DNA of 64,000 nucleotides from an uncultured Scytonema sp. (GCA_937873135.1 CALMVQ010000230.1:1-64000); one strand, 5' to 3'; positions 44,885 to 55,391 are shown, numbered from the stretch's first letter. The notes: generated from the sequence alone by a model not told the origin. Translations and numbers: made by a program.

Positions 44885-45139
44885 CTATTTATATCTAATT
44901 TTAAGGCATAGAATTATGAGATTAAAAAATAATGTCACACTATTAGCTAGAATAATTGGCAAAGCTTGGAGATAAAGGCCGTATATTAGCCATAAAAAAA
45001 CACCAAGATTAAAAGCAATCAGCATGGAATAAGAAACATCTTTAGCTGATTTTGTTTGCCAAGTTTTTATCAATTGAGGCAAGAATGCAAAAGTGGTTAA
45101 TGTCGCAGCAGCTAATCCTAAAATCGTCACAAAATCCAT
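44885..45139 (-). CDS. SemiSWEET sugar transporter
   Basis: 84 residues with three transmembrane helices (about 5-24, 38-57, 62-80). PQ motif in TFAFLPQLIKTWQTKSAKDVS and the conserved NLGVFLWLIYGLYL. Bacterial SemiSWEETs dimerise and move sugars down gradients. Length and pattern fit the family. Confidence 0.92.
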   Translation of the reverse strand: MDFVTILGLAAATLTTFAFLPQLIKTWQTKSAKDVSYSMLIAFNLGVFLWLIYGLYLQALPIILANSVTLFFNLIILCLKIRYK

Positions 45140-45259
45140 TTGTATGCAAACCTTTTAAGGAATTTGAGTGTCAGGATTCAGAGCAGGGGGTATTGACAAG
45201 TGTGACATCTAAGGGGGATTATCACTTTTTTCATAATAGGTTGATTTTTTATTAAGCCC

Positions 45260-47036
45260 TTATCTAAGCTGCTTTTTCAGATAAGACTTAGCCCAGGCAT
45301 ACTGCTGTGGATCTTTTTTCAGTAAGTACTCTACTGCCTCTAGCTGTTTTCTCTCATCTTTTGTACTCCTGACGACTCGCTTAATTTCATCATCAATATC
45401 TTCAGTTTTAGCACCACGTTGTTTTGCTTGTTCAAACCAATAATCCCCTTTTAAATACTCACCTCTATCATAATTTATGGCACCCATTAAGGTGTAAGGT
45501 TGATAACTTTCAGGGTGATAATCAATGGCTTTTCTCGCACAACTTTCTGCATCATCTAATTTATTAATATCTCTAAATGCAGCACCTCTAGTTACTAAAA
45601 TAGCTGACTTAAGATTGCTTTCTTTGATTTTGCCTAAGTCTTGGTTAGTTAGCTTTAACGCCTGTTCGGGTTCATTTGCCTTGCGCCAATAACTACTGGC
45701 AGTGGGAATGTGCCATTTATGTCCGGTACGATGAAATTCCTGTTCATAAAAATCTGCTTCCAGCTTGTAATGTGCAATCAAAATCTTGCCGTCATGAGAT
45801 AAAATATGTTGTTCTATAAGCTGAACAACGAGCAGAGGATCTAGCCGTTCTTTTCTCTCCAGTTTTAGCATGATTGTGTAAAACGTTTCAAACGGTAATT
45901 GATTTCCAGGATCTAACAACCCATACTTTCTCTTTAACACTGCAAAGTGCTTTTGTTGAGCAACAGTAATGATATCTTCACGTCCATTGTTTTTCAGCCA
46001 GTCGATTTCTGACTCACTCAGCCACTCTCCTAAGTTTATCTTAGACTTCAGAGTAGAAGCGTATTGTTCGTAAGCGATCGCAATCGTCTCAGTAAGTTTA
46101 CGCTTTTTCAGAAAGTTAATATCCTGCTCACTTAACTGATTCTCTAACTCAAGTCTTTTGAGTACTTTGTACAGGTGACTAGAGGGGGATGAATCCTCAT
46201 ATTCAGTTACTTTGTATTTAACTTTTAGCAGAGCGAAGTGCCGAGTCTGTTCAATTTTTACAACAATATCGAGCGTTTCTGTCAGTTGATGCTGTTCGAG
46301 CCAGTCAATTTGTGATTCACTCAGTTGTTCATCTGCATCAAGCTTTTGCAGGATGAGATATAGTTGACTCAATGTAGATGAGTCTGGATGTTTAGTCGCT
46401 TGGTACTTAGCCTTTAGCTGGATAAACTCAGCCTCTCTTGTTGCCTCTTGTTGCTCAAAAATTTTTATGGTTTCAAAGAGTTCGGAATTTATTAGCCACT
46501 CAAACTCATTATCACCTAACCGTGCTTTTGTGTCTAATTTCTTCAGAATTTTATATAGTGGACTATCTGGTGATGAATCTTGATGTTCGGTAGCTTGGTA
46601 CTTTGCTTTGAGTGCAATAAAGTGCCGAGTTAGTTTCATCTCCTGAACAATTGCAAGTGTTTCAACCAGCTGATTCTTTTTCAGCCATTCAACATCTGAA
46701 TCAGTCAGCTGATTTTCTGAGTTAAGCTTCCAAAGGATTGAGCACAGAGAAGCGGAAATACCATCTTTGAAACCTCGCCAAAAGTTAGGGACTTTGTACT
46801 TAAACTTGATTTGGTTGAACTCCCAATCTAGTTTTCTAAGTTCTTCTGCCCTATGTTGCTCAAGTTGCTGGATAACTTCAATAGTTTCAAACAGCTGATG
46901 TTCTTTTAACCAATCGAACTCTAAGTCAATCGTCTTAATTCCTAAGTCAACTTTTCGCAGAATGAGATACAGAAGACTTAAAGGTGATGAATCTTTGTAT
47001 TTTGTTGCCTGGTACGAGCGAATTACAGCAAAGTGC
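45260..47036 (-). pseudogene. Helical-repeat/TPR protein truncated at its 5' end
   Basis: An open frame on the minus strand runs to about 47070 with no suitable start at its head; the only ATG near the repeats (46639) has no spaced ribosome site. It encodes six to seven degenerate units of about 65-75 residues, each with LKAKYQAT-x-xPDSS, a YLILQKLD block and LSESQIDWLEQHQLTET, then a TPR-like C-terminus (SAILVTRGAAFRDINKLDDAESC). The first unit starts abruptly with [11 protein letters not shown] at about 47036, where the DNA switches to HAD sequence. The 3' end looks intact. If still expressed, an internal start gives 459 residues. Confidence 0.6.
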
Positions 47037-47305
47037 CAATGGCGGTTGCCTCCAATGGACCGCGCTTTGTTGTAGAGTCAATCATCGACGCAATTAAGCT
47101 GCGCTCGCTATTCAATACAATCGTCACGCTAGACGATGTGTTGGTGGGGAAACCTGCTCCGGATTTGTTCAAGCTAGCAGCTAAAAGAATGGGCGTTGCT
47201 CCTGTTGAGTGTATCGTTTTTGAGGATAGTGATACTGGGCTGGAAGCAGCAAGGCGAGCTAGAATGCGATGGATCGATGTCCGAATTCTGAGACACACAG
47301 CATGA
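47033..47305 (+). pseudogene. C-terminal fragment of a HAD-family hydrolase (beta-phosphoglucomutase-like)
   Basis: The frame encodes [32 protein letters not shown] and [19 protein letters not shown], the second half of a HAD hydrolase. The N-terminal DxD loop is missing because repeat-protein DNA occupies that position. The fragment ends in ATGA overlapping a GH13 remnant, as in an original operon. Confidence 0.75.
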
Positions 47306-47380
47306 GTCAAACTGAAGAGCGCGATCGCATTATGGTGGCAACGCGGCGTGATCTACGAAATCTACCCACGCAGCTTTCCC
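47302..47380 (+). pseudogene. N-terminal remnant of a GH13 alpha-glucosidase/amylase
   Basis: From 47333 one frame reads WWQRGVIYEIYPRSF, the classic start of GH13 enzymes. The presumed start at 47302 (ATG AGT CAA ACT) is in a different frame, so a 1-nt shift near 47330 has broken it. The sequence then changes to YhcG-type DNA at about 47391. The HAD then GH13 order fits a sugar-degradation operon. Confidence 0.7.
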
Positions 47381-47390
47381 AGATCTGAAG

Positions 47391-47963
47391 GGATTCTCAG
47401 CACGTAATCTTAAGTATATGCGGGCTTTTGCTGAGGCTTACCCAGATGAGCAAATTGTGCAACAGCTTGTTGCACTAATTCCTTGGGGACATAATGTGCG
47501 TATTTTGGATGCTGTCAAAGACCCTTCAGCAAAGCTATGGTATGTACAAAAAACTATAGAAAATGGCTGGAGTAGAAATATATTAGTGCATCAGATAGAA
47601 AGTGGATTATATCATCGCCAAGGCAAGGCGACTACTAACTTTGAAAATACCCTACCAAAACCACAATCAGAACTAGCGCAACAATTATTAAAAGAACCTT
47701 ATAATTTTGACTTTCTCAGTTTAGGAAAAGAAGCACTAGAACGAGATCTAGAAAAGGGTTTAATAGAACATATTCGTGATTTTCTATTGGAATTAGGGGT
47801 GGGTTTTGCCTTTGTTGGCAGCCAATATCACTTGGAGGTTAAACGACATAAAGCATTGATGTCACGATCTATTATCAATCCACACGCTTTACAGTCGTGC
47901 ACTCTAATGCTTGAAAAAGTTAAAAAATATGAAAAGTGTAATTTGCCAGCATGGAGAAACTAA
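47391..47963 (+). pseudogene. Fragment of a YhcG/DUF1016-type nuclease
   Basis: Codons from 47391 give GFSARNLKYMRAFAEAYPDEQ, IVQQLVALIPWGHNVRILD, LWYVQKTIENGWSRNILVHQIES and FDFLSLGKEALERDLEKGLIEHIRDFLLELGVGFAFVG, closely matching the middle of YhcG-type nucleases. The N-terminal domain is missing, and homology stops at LEV (47840), just before the catalytic GxDFYIDLLFYH block. The tail (KRHKALMSRS...) is unrelated. It cannot be an active nuclease. Confidence 0.75.
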
Positions 47964-48350
47964 TCGGGTGAGTGTAATTTCCCTACTGGGTTCAAAAATC
48001 CAAAGCAGAGATAGCGTTTTGCTTCTGCTTCTCAGTTACCCTGATTTTTCGATGATATTTTAGCCATCGCCACCCATCTGACGGTAATTGTCAAAAGCCT
48101 AAAACGACCAAATTTCGTTCACACACATGATGTCGTATTTGTACAGTGCGTAAGTCCTACATTTCACCAAAGGAAAATTATTGCTCCCGGTAGAATACAG
48201 TTTCATATAATCTATATCAAACTCTACTTTTGTCGCATATTCGTATTTAATGTAATACGTTTTCCGCAGTTTTCTAGCGGGAAGGGAGTAGCAGTTTGAG
48301 CGATGGAGCGATCTCACGCATTAAAATGTTACTCAAAACGACTGTGATAT
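47964..48350. other. Intergenic region with orphan transposon end
   Basis: 387 bp. TGCGTAAGTCCTA (48147-48159) is one end of the element family at 42573; no partner end was found nearby. No gene seen. Confidence 0.5.
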
Positions 48351-49439
48351 TTACAACACCTTACATTGTCCCTGATGACGCAACAAATGGTCGCACAACA
48401 CCAAGGCTACCATCGCCTCAACCATCGGAACTGCACGCGGTAATACACAAGGATCGTGCCGTCCTTTCGCTGCCAAAACCGTTGCTTCACCTTCACGAGT
48501 TACAGTTTGCTGCTCTTTTCTAATAGTTGCCGTTGGCTTAAATGCGACACGCAGGATAATGTTTTCACCGTTGGAAATTCCACCTTGAATGCCACCAGAA
48601 CGATTGGTTACGGTGCGAATTTCATTATTTTCATCGATATAATATTCGTCGTTATGTTCAATCCCAGTCAGTAGTGTTCCTGCAAAACCCGATCCAATCT
48701 CAAAACCTTTACTTGCAGGCAGAGACATCACACCCTTAGCGATATCCGCTTCCAATTTATCGAAAACTGGTTCTCCCAAGCCTTTCGGCACATTTCTCGC
48801 TACGCATTCCACAACACCGCCAATCGAGTCCCCTTGTCTGCCAATTTGTTCAATTAATTCAATCATCCGTTCTGCACATTCAGCATCAGGACAGCGGACG
48901 ATGTTACTTTCAACTTCTTCTAAGGTAATTTTATTCGGATCAACGACGCCTTCTAAATCTTTGATGCGCTTGACGTAACCTATCACTTCCACATTGGCTA
49001 CTTGACGAAGGATTTTTTTGGCGATCGCACCTGCGGCAACTCGTCCAATTGTCTCCCGTGCCGAAGATCTCCCACCACCCTGCCAATTGCGAATGCCATA
49101 TTTTGCATCATAAGTTACATCTGCATGAGAAGGGCGATACTTCTGTGCCATCTCATCGTAATCCTGGGGACGAGTGTCTTTGTTCCGCACTAAGATGGCA
49201 ATCGGCGTTCCTAGCGTTTTCCCCTCGAATACTCCAGACAAAATCTCACAGGTATCGGCTTCTTTACGAGGCGTTGTAATTTTACTTTGTCCTGGTCGTC
49301 TTCTATCTAACTCTACTTGAATTTCCTCAGCCGAAATTTCTAGGAGTGGAGGACAACCATCAATCACAACTCCCACACTACCACCGTGGGATTCGCCAAA
49401 AGTAGTGACGCGAAACAGATGCCCAAAAGTATTACCCAT
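48351..49439 (-). CDS. aroC: Chorismate synthase
   Basis: 362 residues from ATG 49439 ([20 protein letters not shown]); a TTG at 49460 is also in frame. The FMN-binding patterns are complete: [34 protein letters not shown] and FKPTATI. Final enzyme of the shikimate pathway, feeding aromatic amino acids and quinones. Length and motifs are normal. Confidence 0.96.
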   Translation of the reverse strand: MGNTFGHLFRVTTFGESHGGSVGVVIDGCPPLLEISAEEIQVELDRRRPGQSKITTPRKEADTCEILSGVFEGKTLGTPIAILVRNKDTRPQDYDEMAQKYRPSHADVTYDAKYGIRNWQGGGRSSARETIGRVAAGAIAKKILRQVANVEVIGYVKRIKDLEGVVDPNKITLEEVESNIVRCPDAECAERMIELIEQIGRQGDSIGGVVECVARNVPKGLGEPVFDKLEADIAKGVMSLPASKGFEIGSGFAGTLLTGIEHNDEYYIDENNEIRTVTNRSGGIQGGISNGENIILRVAFKPTATIRKEQQTVTREGEATVLAAKGRHDPCVLPRAVPMVEAMVALVLCDHLLRHQGQCKVL

Positions 49440-49597
49440 GGTATTGAGGATTTGTGTCAATGGCTAATTGTACTAAAGTATTCTCTCACTACTAAGCAAA
49501 AAAAGGTATAAGGAGCGGCTACTCATTTGTTTGAGTTTTTGCTGATTGTTTAGGTTTTTAACGAAAGTAGAAAGCCACTTGTTAAGTACTTGCTACA

Positions 49598-49634
49598 AAT
49601 CAAAAAGCACCCTCCGTTTCCGAAGGGCGCTTTT
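49598..49634 (-). terminator. psbA terminator
   Basis: On the minus strand AAAAGCGCCCTTCGGAAACGG is followed by AGGGTGCTTTTTG: stem AGCGCCCT(T) / (G)AGGGTGCT with U-run. It lies after the palindrome downstream of psbA. Confidence 0.75.
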
Positions 49635-49668
49635 CATCAACAGACGCGACATGTCGCGTCTGTTGATG
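49635..49668. repeat. 34-bp perfect palindrome right after psbA
   Basis: Seventeen bases CATCAACAGACGCGACA followed by their exact reverse complement. It starts 2 bp beyond the psbA stop codon and precedes the terminator, so the mRNA would carry two consecutive stems, which may affect 3'-end stability. Confidence 0.85.
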
Positions 49669-49669
49669 A

Positions 49670-50752
49670 TTAACCGTTAATAGCAGGAGCGCTGAGTGCA
49701 ACAGGTGTGGATTCACCAGCAGCCAAGTCGAGAGGGAAGTTGTGAGCGTTGCGCTCGTGCATCACTTCCATACCCAAGTTAGCGCGGTTGATGATGTCTG
49801 CCCAGGTGCTGATGACGCGACCTTGAGAATCAATCACACTCGAGTTGAAGTTGAAACCGTTCAAGTTGAATGCCATTGTTGATACACCCAAAGAGGTGAA
49901 CCAGATGCCCACTACTGGCCAAGCGGCGAGTAAGAAGTGCAGTGAACGGCTGTTGTTGAATGATGCGTATTGGAAGATTAACCGACCGAAGTAACCGTGT
50001 GCAGCTACAATGTTGTAGGTTTCTTCTTCTTGACCAAATTTGTAACCGTAGTTCTGTGACTCAGTTTCGGTTGTTTCACGTACCAGTGAAGAGGTTACCA
50101 ATGAACCGTGCATTGCACTGAACAGTGCGCCACCGAATACGCCTGCTACACCTAGTTGGTGGAAGGGGTGCATCAAGATGTTATGTTCTGCTTGGAACAC
50201 TAACATGAAGTTGAATGTACCACTGATTCCTAAGGGCATTCCATCGCTGAATGAACCTTGTCCGATGGGGTAGATGAAGAAGACTGCGGTTGCTGCTGCC
50301 ACTGGTGCGCTGTATGCTACGCAAATCCAAGGACGCATTCCTAGACGGTAGGATAATTCCCACTCACGTCCCATGTAGCAGAATATTCCGATTAAGAAGT
50401 GGAATACGACTAGTTGGTATGGACCACCATTGTACAACCACTCATCTAAGGATGCTGCTTCCCAAATTGGATAGAAGTGTAAACCAATTGCGTTGGAGCT
50501 TGGAACAACTGCACCGGAGATGATGTTGTTTCCATAGATTAGTGAACCTGCTACTGGTTCGCGGATACCGTCGATATCAACTGGAGGTGCGGCGATAAAG
50601 GCGATTAAGAAGCAGATGGTAGCGGCAAGTAGGGTTGGAATCATCAATACGCCGAACCAACCGATGTAGATCCGGTTAGAGGTGCTGGTGATCCATTCGC
50701 AGAACTTGTCCCATACGTTGGCGCTACTGCGCTGTTGTAAGGTTGCTGTCAT
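49670..50752 (-). CDS. psbA: Photosystem II D1 protein, Glu130 form
   Basis: 360 residues from ATG 50752 ([10 protein letters not shown]). Complete D1 with five membrane helices. Residue 130 is Glu ([10 protein letters not shown]), the state found in high-light or stress D1:2 isoforms rather than the low-light Gln130. The C-terminus continues 16 residues past the CtpA site ([12 protein letters not shown]...). D1 binds P680 chlorophylls, pheophytin and QB. Promoter and terminator are recognisable. Confidence 0.97.
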   Translation of the reverse strand: MTATLQQRSSANVWDKFCEWITSTSNRIYIGWFGVLMIPTLLAATICFLIAFIAAPPVDIDGIREPVAGSLIYGNNIISGAVVPSSNAIGLHFYPIWEAASLDEWLYNGGPYQLVVFHFLIGIFCYMGREWELSYRLGMRPWICVAYSAPVAAATAVFFIYPIGQGSFSDGMPLGISGTFNFMLVFQAEHNILMHPFHQLGVAGVFGGALFSAMHGSLVTSSLVRETTETESQNYGYKFGQEEETYNIVAAHGYFGRLIFQYASFNNSRSLHFLLAAWPVVGIWFTSLGVSTMAFNLNGFNFNSSVIDSQGRVISTWADIINRANLGMEVMHERNAHNFPLDLAAGESTPVALSAPAING

Positions 50753-50816
50753 TGTTTTATGATTGCTTGATTTTTGTATCAGATAATCAGGCAAGTGTTT
50801 TTACCTGTTAATACAT

Positions 50817-50845
50817 ATCTTAATATTGATGTAAAAGTTTGTAAA
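50817..50845 (-). promoter_or_regulatory. psbA promoter
   Basis: On the minus strand TTTACA (50845-50840) and TAAGAT (50822-50817) are spaced by 17 bp, ending about 64 bp before the psbA ATG. This is a sigma-70-type layout with a leader of normal psbA length. Confidence 0.65.
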
Positions 50846-50902
50846 GCTTTTTTTTCATAAATACTCTTTTAGGAGTAGTCCAGTAGGCTGGTGGGAAGAA
50901 TT

Positions 50903-51931
50903 TCACTGATCAAGTTTCAGGACTGACAGTGCTTGTTCCATGTCGCAAGCCAAAAGCTTATCTAATGACATGTACATCCAACAAAGAGGCTGTGCTGGCT
51001 CAAGGCTTGTTTTCTGAAACCCTACCGCTGAAGCGAGTTTTTCTTGAGCTGGTTGCATTGGCAGTGCGTAAATATCGCAAAGGTTAGGAAAATCGGCTAG
51101 CATCCGAATTAATGTTTTTTTTCCGTCCTCTAAGAATTGACAAACGTTTATTTGCTGCTTATGATCAGAATCAATAAGCCAAGCTCGGATAAAAATAGAA
51201 GTGCAATTAAGATCTCCTGGCACAGCTATTTGTATCGGATCTGTTTCAGATGCGGTACTTAAGTGGAAACTTTTGCGAGGTGCGAGAAAAAAATTCTGCT
51301 CTGATTCGGGAGCTACAGGATGGTAGACGTAAAAGCCTACAGGATGTTGATTGTCACACCGACGCAGCACTCGCATTCCAGTAGGGTATTGCTTTGCCCA
51401 GTCACGCAATATTTTGGCAGTTCTTTGGGGGTTGGGCTTTTTGTTCATTAGGTTGTAGAAGCGAACAAAAAAAATGGCAACAGGGATGGCGTCAGTTCGC
51501 GGATTAAAGGCGTCTGGCACAAGCTGGATTGGTTCTACTTGTGCTGTGTCATGAAAATTTGGCAGTGGAGATCGAATCCGAATACAAGTCGTGTTGCCAT
51601 CGAAGTCTTTTTCAATCAATCCCAAAGACACGAGTTTATCTATCATCATGCCTGCGGCGCGATCGCTTCCGCGCTCTGTTTCACCATAGAAAAGTTCATA
51701 AGCTTCTCGATGAGTGCAAGGAACAAATCCTTCGGGTACATCAAGTTCGGTTAAAGGTTGCTGCAAGCTTTTCCCCAATTCTTGCTGCTGTTTAAGTAGT
51801 AAATATGCCCATAATTTCACGAAATATTCGGCCCGACAACGTGTTAAACCAGCTCGTAACTGTTTCAACGAAGAAACATACTTGCGCTGTTGCTCGATGG
51901 GAAACCAATAATCGACACTTGTTGAGTTCAT
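50903..51931 (-). CDS. Unknown cyanobacterial protein, possibly winged-helix plus GNAT-like
   Basis: 342 residues, no membrane segment. Residues about 15-120 include REAYELFYGETERGSDRAAGMMIDKLVSLGLIEKD, which looks like a winged-helix module. The C-terminal third (KLASAVGFQKTSLEPAQPLCWMYMSLDKLL) resembles the end of a GNAT acyltransferase fold, but the acetyl-CoA loop is not obvious. No named family recognised. It sits upstream of psbA on the same strand but psbA has its own promoter. Confidence 0.65.
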   Translation of the reverse strand: MNSTSVDYWFPIEQQRKYVSSLKQLRAGLTRCRAEYFVKLWAYLLLKQQQELGKSLQQPLTELDVPEGFVPCTHREAYELFYGETERGSDRAAGMMIDKLVSLGLIEKDFDGNTTCIRIRSPLPNFHDTAQVEPIQLVPDAFNPRTDAIPVAIFFVRFYNLMNKKPNPQRTAKILRDWAKQYPTGMRVLRRCDNQHPVGFYVYHPVAPESEQNFFLAPRKSFHLSTASETDPIQIAVPGDLNCTSIFIRAWLIDSDHKQQINVCQFLEDGKKTLIRMLADFPNLCDIYALPMQPAQEKLASAVGFQKTSLEPAQPLCWMYMSLDKLLACDMEQALSVLKLDQ

Positions 51932-52284
51932 ATAGCAGGACTTATAAGTAAAATTCCTTAATATTGTGTAGCAATATATATCTGTAAATAAATCAGACTA
52001 ATCAGCCTGTTACATGGTGTAGGAGAAATTTCTCTTCAAATCCCCTACATCCTGGCACCCTAACTTCTATAAATTATTTCATAGTTCATTTACTGTACCG
52101 CTAAACTTAGAAAAACTTCACCCCATTTCACGGAAGTTCCACAAACTTCAATTCATAAACTTTACTTCAGCGTTCTTGACTGGCTTACAGCATAGAGCGT
52201 AGACAATACATATTCTTAAAAATCATAATTTTGCTAAACGCGCAATGGTTCTAAGTAAATGCTCAGTCTGAGAGGAAATTCACT
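51932..52284. other. Divergent intergenic region
   Basis: 353 bp between the unknown minus-strand gene and the LuxR-type regulator. AT-rich; no gene or clear operator. Confidence 0.45.
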
Positions 52285-52911
52285 ATGCATAATACATTTG
52301 AACTAATTAGTAATTTTACATCTACCAAAAGAAAGAAATTTAAAAAGCAATCTGTTTCACAGCTTCACCTATTGCAAGCTGTTATTGAAAGCTTTGTTGA
52401 CGGAATTTTAATATTGACGGACAAACAGGAATTGCTTCATGTTAATCAATGTGCCAATCGAATTTGCGAACAATTAATGCCTAGTTCAGTTGAACATAAT
52501 GTGATTCCTAATGAAATTTGGCACGTTTGTCAGTGTTTAATAAACAGTCGCGAAGTATTTCCAGAAGAAAAAATATCTCTGGAGTTGGAAATCGAGACAA
52601 AAAAATACGTAAAAATACTTATTAAAGCTAGATGGTTGCAGCTAAGTGCAAGTGACGGCAACTTCATCTTAGTGACTCTGGAAGAACGCGAACTGATGAG
52701 TAGTAATAGTATGGCGATCGCTGATGCCCAAAAGTTCGGTTTAACTGAGCGAGAAGCTGAAGTTTGGCGGTTGCGTAGTGATAGTCTTTCTTATAAAGAG
52801 ATTGCTGCCAAGCTGTACATCACTATTAACACTGTTAAAAAGCACTTAAAGAATATATACGCTAAACAACACGATATACTGTGGTCACCGTTGATCGCTG
52901 ATAAATGTTAA
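52285..52911 (+). CDS. LuxR-family transcriptional regulator with PAS-like domain
   Basis: 208 residues. N-terminal PAS-like half (about 28-130: LQAVIESFVDGILILTDKQELLHVNQCANRIC) and C-terminal LuxR/FixJ HTH (about 150-205: LTEREAEVWRLRSDSLSYKEIAAKLYITINTVKKHLKNIYAK). No receiver domain, so activation would be through the PAS signal. Its ligand is unknown; two Cys in the N-half (NQCANRIC) could be redox-sensitive. Preceded by GAGAGGAAATTCACT. Confidence 0.85.
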   Translation: MHNTFELISNFTSTKRKKFKKQSVSQLHLLQAVIESFVDGILILTDKQELLHVNQCANRICEQLMPSSVEHNVIPNEIWHVCQCLINSREVFPEEKISLELEIETKKYVKILIKARWLQLSASDGNFILVTLEERELMSSNSMAIADAQKFGLTEREAEVWRLRSDSLSYKEIAAKLYITINTVKKHLKNIYAKQHDILWSPLIADKC

Positions 52912-53251
52912 GTCCTCGTTACTTCTTAGTTTGAGTATAAACAGTAATACTTAACACTCTCATAATACTTAAATCTTTTGTCCGAACGCAATTCTGGATC
53001 TTGTGTCAGTCCCATAGACGCTTAGTGAGAGCTTTCTTTAGTAGTTTATCAGCCACACTAATTAAGCTAATGTTAAAAAACATTGGTAAGCATTCAGTTT
53101 TTAGCTATTAGCCCCAAGTACAGGGTACTACTTGTAAAGGTGGCTGATCATCTGAAGCTTTACATGATTCTGTTCAGATCTAACCGAAGAGTGCTGGATG
53201 CTGACAAACATTGACACTTAAGCTGTAAGATACAAGATTATTAGTCTAAAA
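52912..53251. other. Intergenic region
   Basis: 340 bp before map. No ORF or repeat family of note; presumably carries the map promoter. Confidence 0.45.
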
Positions 53252-54079
53252 ATGAACATTTTAACTAACCTACTGTCTCAACCGATTCAAAATAACAGAC
53301 AAAAAAGACAGCGTAGAGGAATTGAAATTAAATCGCCGCGTGAAATTGAGATTATGCGGCAATCAGCAAAAATTGTGGCAACCGTGCTCAAAGAAATTTC
53401 TGAATTGGTAGAGCCAGGAATGAGTACAGCTGACTTAGATGCTCATGCGGAAAAGCGCATCCGGCAAATGGGTGCATCACCTAGCTTCAAAGGATACCAC
53501 GGCTTTCCTGCTTCTATTTGTTCCTGCATTAATAATGAAGTTGTGCATGGCATCCCCAGTCGTAAGAAAACGATCCATGCTGGGGATGTTTTAAAAGTAG
53601 ATACAGGCGCTTACTACCAAGGCTTTCATGGGGACTCTTGCATAACGATTGCTGTAGGTGAAGTCACTCTAGAAGCTGCTCGATTAATCCGTGTAGCAGA
53701 AGAAACTCTTTACAAAGGCATTGAACAAGTAAAAGCAGGAAAGTACTTGCTTGACATAGCCGGAGCAATTGAAGATCATGTAAAAGCTAATGGCTTTAGC
53801 GTAGTTGAAAACTTTACAGGACACGGTGTTGGTCGTAACTTGCATGAAGAACCCTCAGTTTTCAACTTCCGCACTAATGAAATGCCGAATATTAAACTAC
53901 GTGCAGGTATGACTTTGGCAATTGAGCCAATTTTGAATCAGGGTTCTAAGGTGACAAAAATATTGTCAGATCGTTGGACAGCAGTCACCACAGATAATTC
54001 TCTATCTGCTCAGTTTGAGCATACCGTATTGGTTACAGAAACAGGATATGAAATTTTAACTGATCGCTCAAAGCTCTAA
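53252..54079 (+). CDS. map: Methionine aminopeptidase, type I
   Basis: 275 residues. Metal ligands of the pita-bread fold are in place: [16 protein letters not shown] (two Asp), [12 protein letters not shown] (His), MTLAIEPIL (Glu) and [10 protein letters not shown] (Glu). An N-terminal extension of about 30 residues precedes [11 protein letters not shown]. It removes the initiator Met. Confidence 0.96.
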   Translation: MNILTNLLSQPIQNNRQKRQRRGIEIKSPREIEIMRQSAKIVATVLKEISELVEPGMSTADLDAHAEKRIRQMGASPSFKGYHGFPASICSCINNEVVHGIPSRKKTIHAGDVLKVDTGAYYQGFHGDSCITIAVGEVTLEAARLIRVAEETLYKGIEQVKAGKYLLDIAGAIEDHVKANGFSVVENFTGHGVGRNLHEEPSVFNFRTNEMPNIKLRAGMTLAIEPILNQGSKVTKILSDRWTAVTTDNSLSAQFEHTVLVTETGYEILTDRSKL

Positions 54080-54150
54080 AAGGAGACATAGGAGGCAAGG
54101 GATTGAGAATAAACTTTGTAAAATTTTCCTGTCTCCTGTCTCCTAAATGC

Positions 54151-55281
54151 TTATTTATTCAGCTCATACAGACGCGAGGTTTGTAAACGCTCCATCCATT
54201 TTTTAAGAAATACTCGGTTTGCCTTTTGTTCATCTAAATCTTGAGAATCTAAAGCAAAAGGCAATAGTCCTAAAATTGCCGCATTCGTCACACAGAACAT
54301 TGATTTTTGGAAACTCATACAAATTTGTACCAGCAAATCATCTTCTCCGCGTATACTGCGTTGATAGATTTCATGTAAATAACTGGGCACAAAGTGAGAC
54401 ATATCCTGCATGAGTAAAGTGGGAGGAATCCCAGCACCACCAGTAGGTAAGGGATCGGCATACAAAGCGCCATATTGAAATCGACTTTGATCGGGAGAAA
54501 TTTGATAAGCTTGGGCGTTATATGAAACTGTTCCGTGAAAGGGCGTTCCCCGGAAGAAAACCGCTTCTACATAAGGTATTGCTGTATCTGCAAGAAAAGT
54601 CAAACCAACAGAAGGGGGAATAATTTCATACACTTTATCTTGAATTCTAACGGAGTAGGTAATTGGCCGATTTGCATCTGCCACTAAACCAGCTTTTACG
54701 TGTTCGACAACATCAGGAATAGATTTGATTTTACCAAGATCATAGAGGTCTGATAAACTCAAGAAAATATCAGCCATGACTCGCCAAAATTGTCCCAATC
54801 CAGTATTGTAAGCTGATACCCGCAACTGTTCAGTTAAAAAGTCAGGAAACAGTTGATTAAGCAACGGAATTAAGGGGTTATTTTTAAATTTTGCCTTAAT
54901 AACGGTCTGCGCTCTTTCTTTAAATTCCTTGGACTCTAAATATGTATCTAACCCACCTCCACCATGCCACAGCATCGCTCTCATACAATACTCAGCATAT
55001 TCAAAATTGATTCTATTATGCCATAAGTGTCGGAATAACTTTTTGAAAGAAAAGTCTCCATTGAAGTATTTAAAAAATGGAAAAAAGACTAAATACTGTT
55101 CTCTGGCCATGTAATTTAGGATGTTTGAATAATTATCCAGAACTACCCCATAGCTTTTGAGAATGCCAACTACTTCCAGCAAGTTTTGAGGAGTATCAGG
55201 AAGTAAAGTTCCTCCTGATTCCAACCGCTCAATATACTCATTCAATTGATAGTTAACAGGTTTCTTTGTAAGACTTACCAT
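54151..55281 (-). CDS. cupB: CO2 hydration protein of NDH-1 (CupB/ChpX type)
   Basis: 376 residues. Conserved blocks: YCMRAMLWHGGGGLDTYLESKEF, NPLIPLLNQLFPDFLTEQLR, FWRVMADIFLSLSDLYD and QISPDQSRFQYGALYADPLPTGGAGIPP. Cup proteins bind the NdhF/NdhD proximal end of NDH-1MS and convert CO2 to bicarbonate using thylakoid electron flow. It is the last gene of ndhF-ndhD-cup. The shorter length and the absence of a cupS gene favour CupB with NdhD4/F4 (constitutive) over CupA; not certain. Confidence 0.75.
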   Translation of the reverse strand: MVSLTKKPVNYQLNEYIERLESGGTLLPDTPQNLLEVVGILKSYGVVLDNYSNILNYMAREQYLVFFPFFKYFNGDFSFKKLFRHLWHNRINFEYAEYCMRAMLWHGGGGLDTYLESKEFKERAQTVIKAKFKNNPLIPLLNQLFPDFLTEQLRVSAYNTGLGQFWRVMADIFLSLSDLYDLGKIKSIPDVVEHVKAGLVADANRPITYSVRIQDKVYEIIPPSVGLTFLADTAIPYVEAVFFRGTPFHGTVSYNAQAYQISPDQSRFQYGALYADPLPTGGAGIPPTLLMQDMSHFVPSYLHEIYQRSIRGEDDLLVQICMSFQKSMFCVTNAAILGLLPFALDSQDLDEQKANRVFLKKWMERLQTSRLYELNK

Positions 55282-55282
55282 T

Positions 55283-55345
55283 TTATAGTTGATGGTTGAT
55301 GGTTAATGGTTGATGGTTGATAGTTAATGGGTAATGGTTATTCAA
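55283..55345. repeat. Heptad tandem repeat (TGATGGT/TAATGGT)
   Basis: About eight imperfect copies of ATGGTTG-type heptads between cupB and ndhD. Confidence 0.8.
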
Positions 55346-55391
55346 TTAACAACCATCTACTATCCACTAACTACAATCTAATTTGTGTTCT

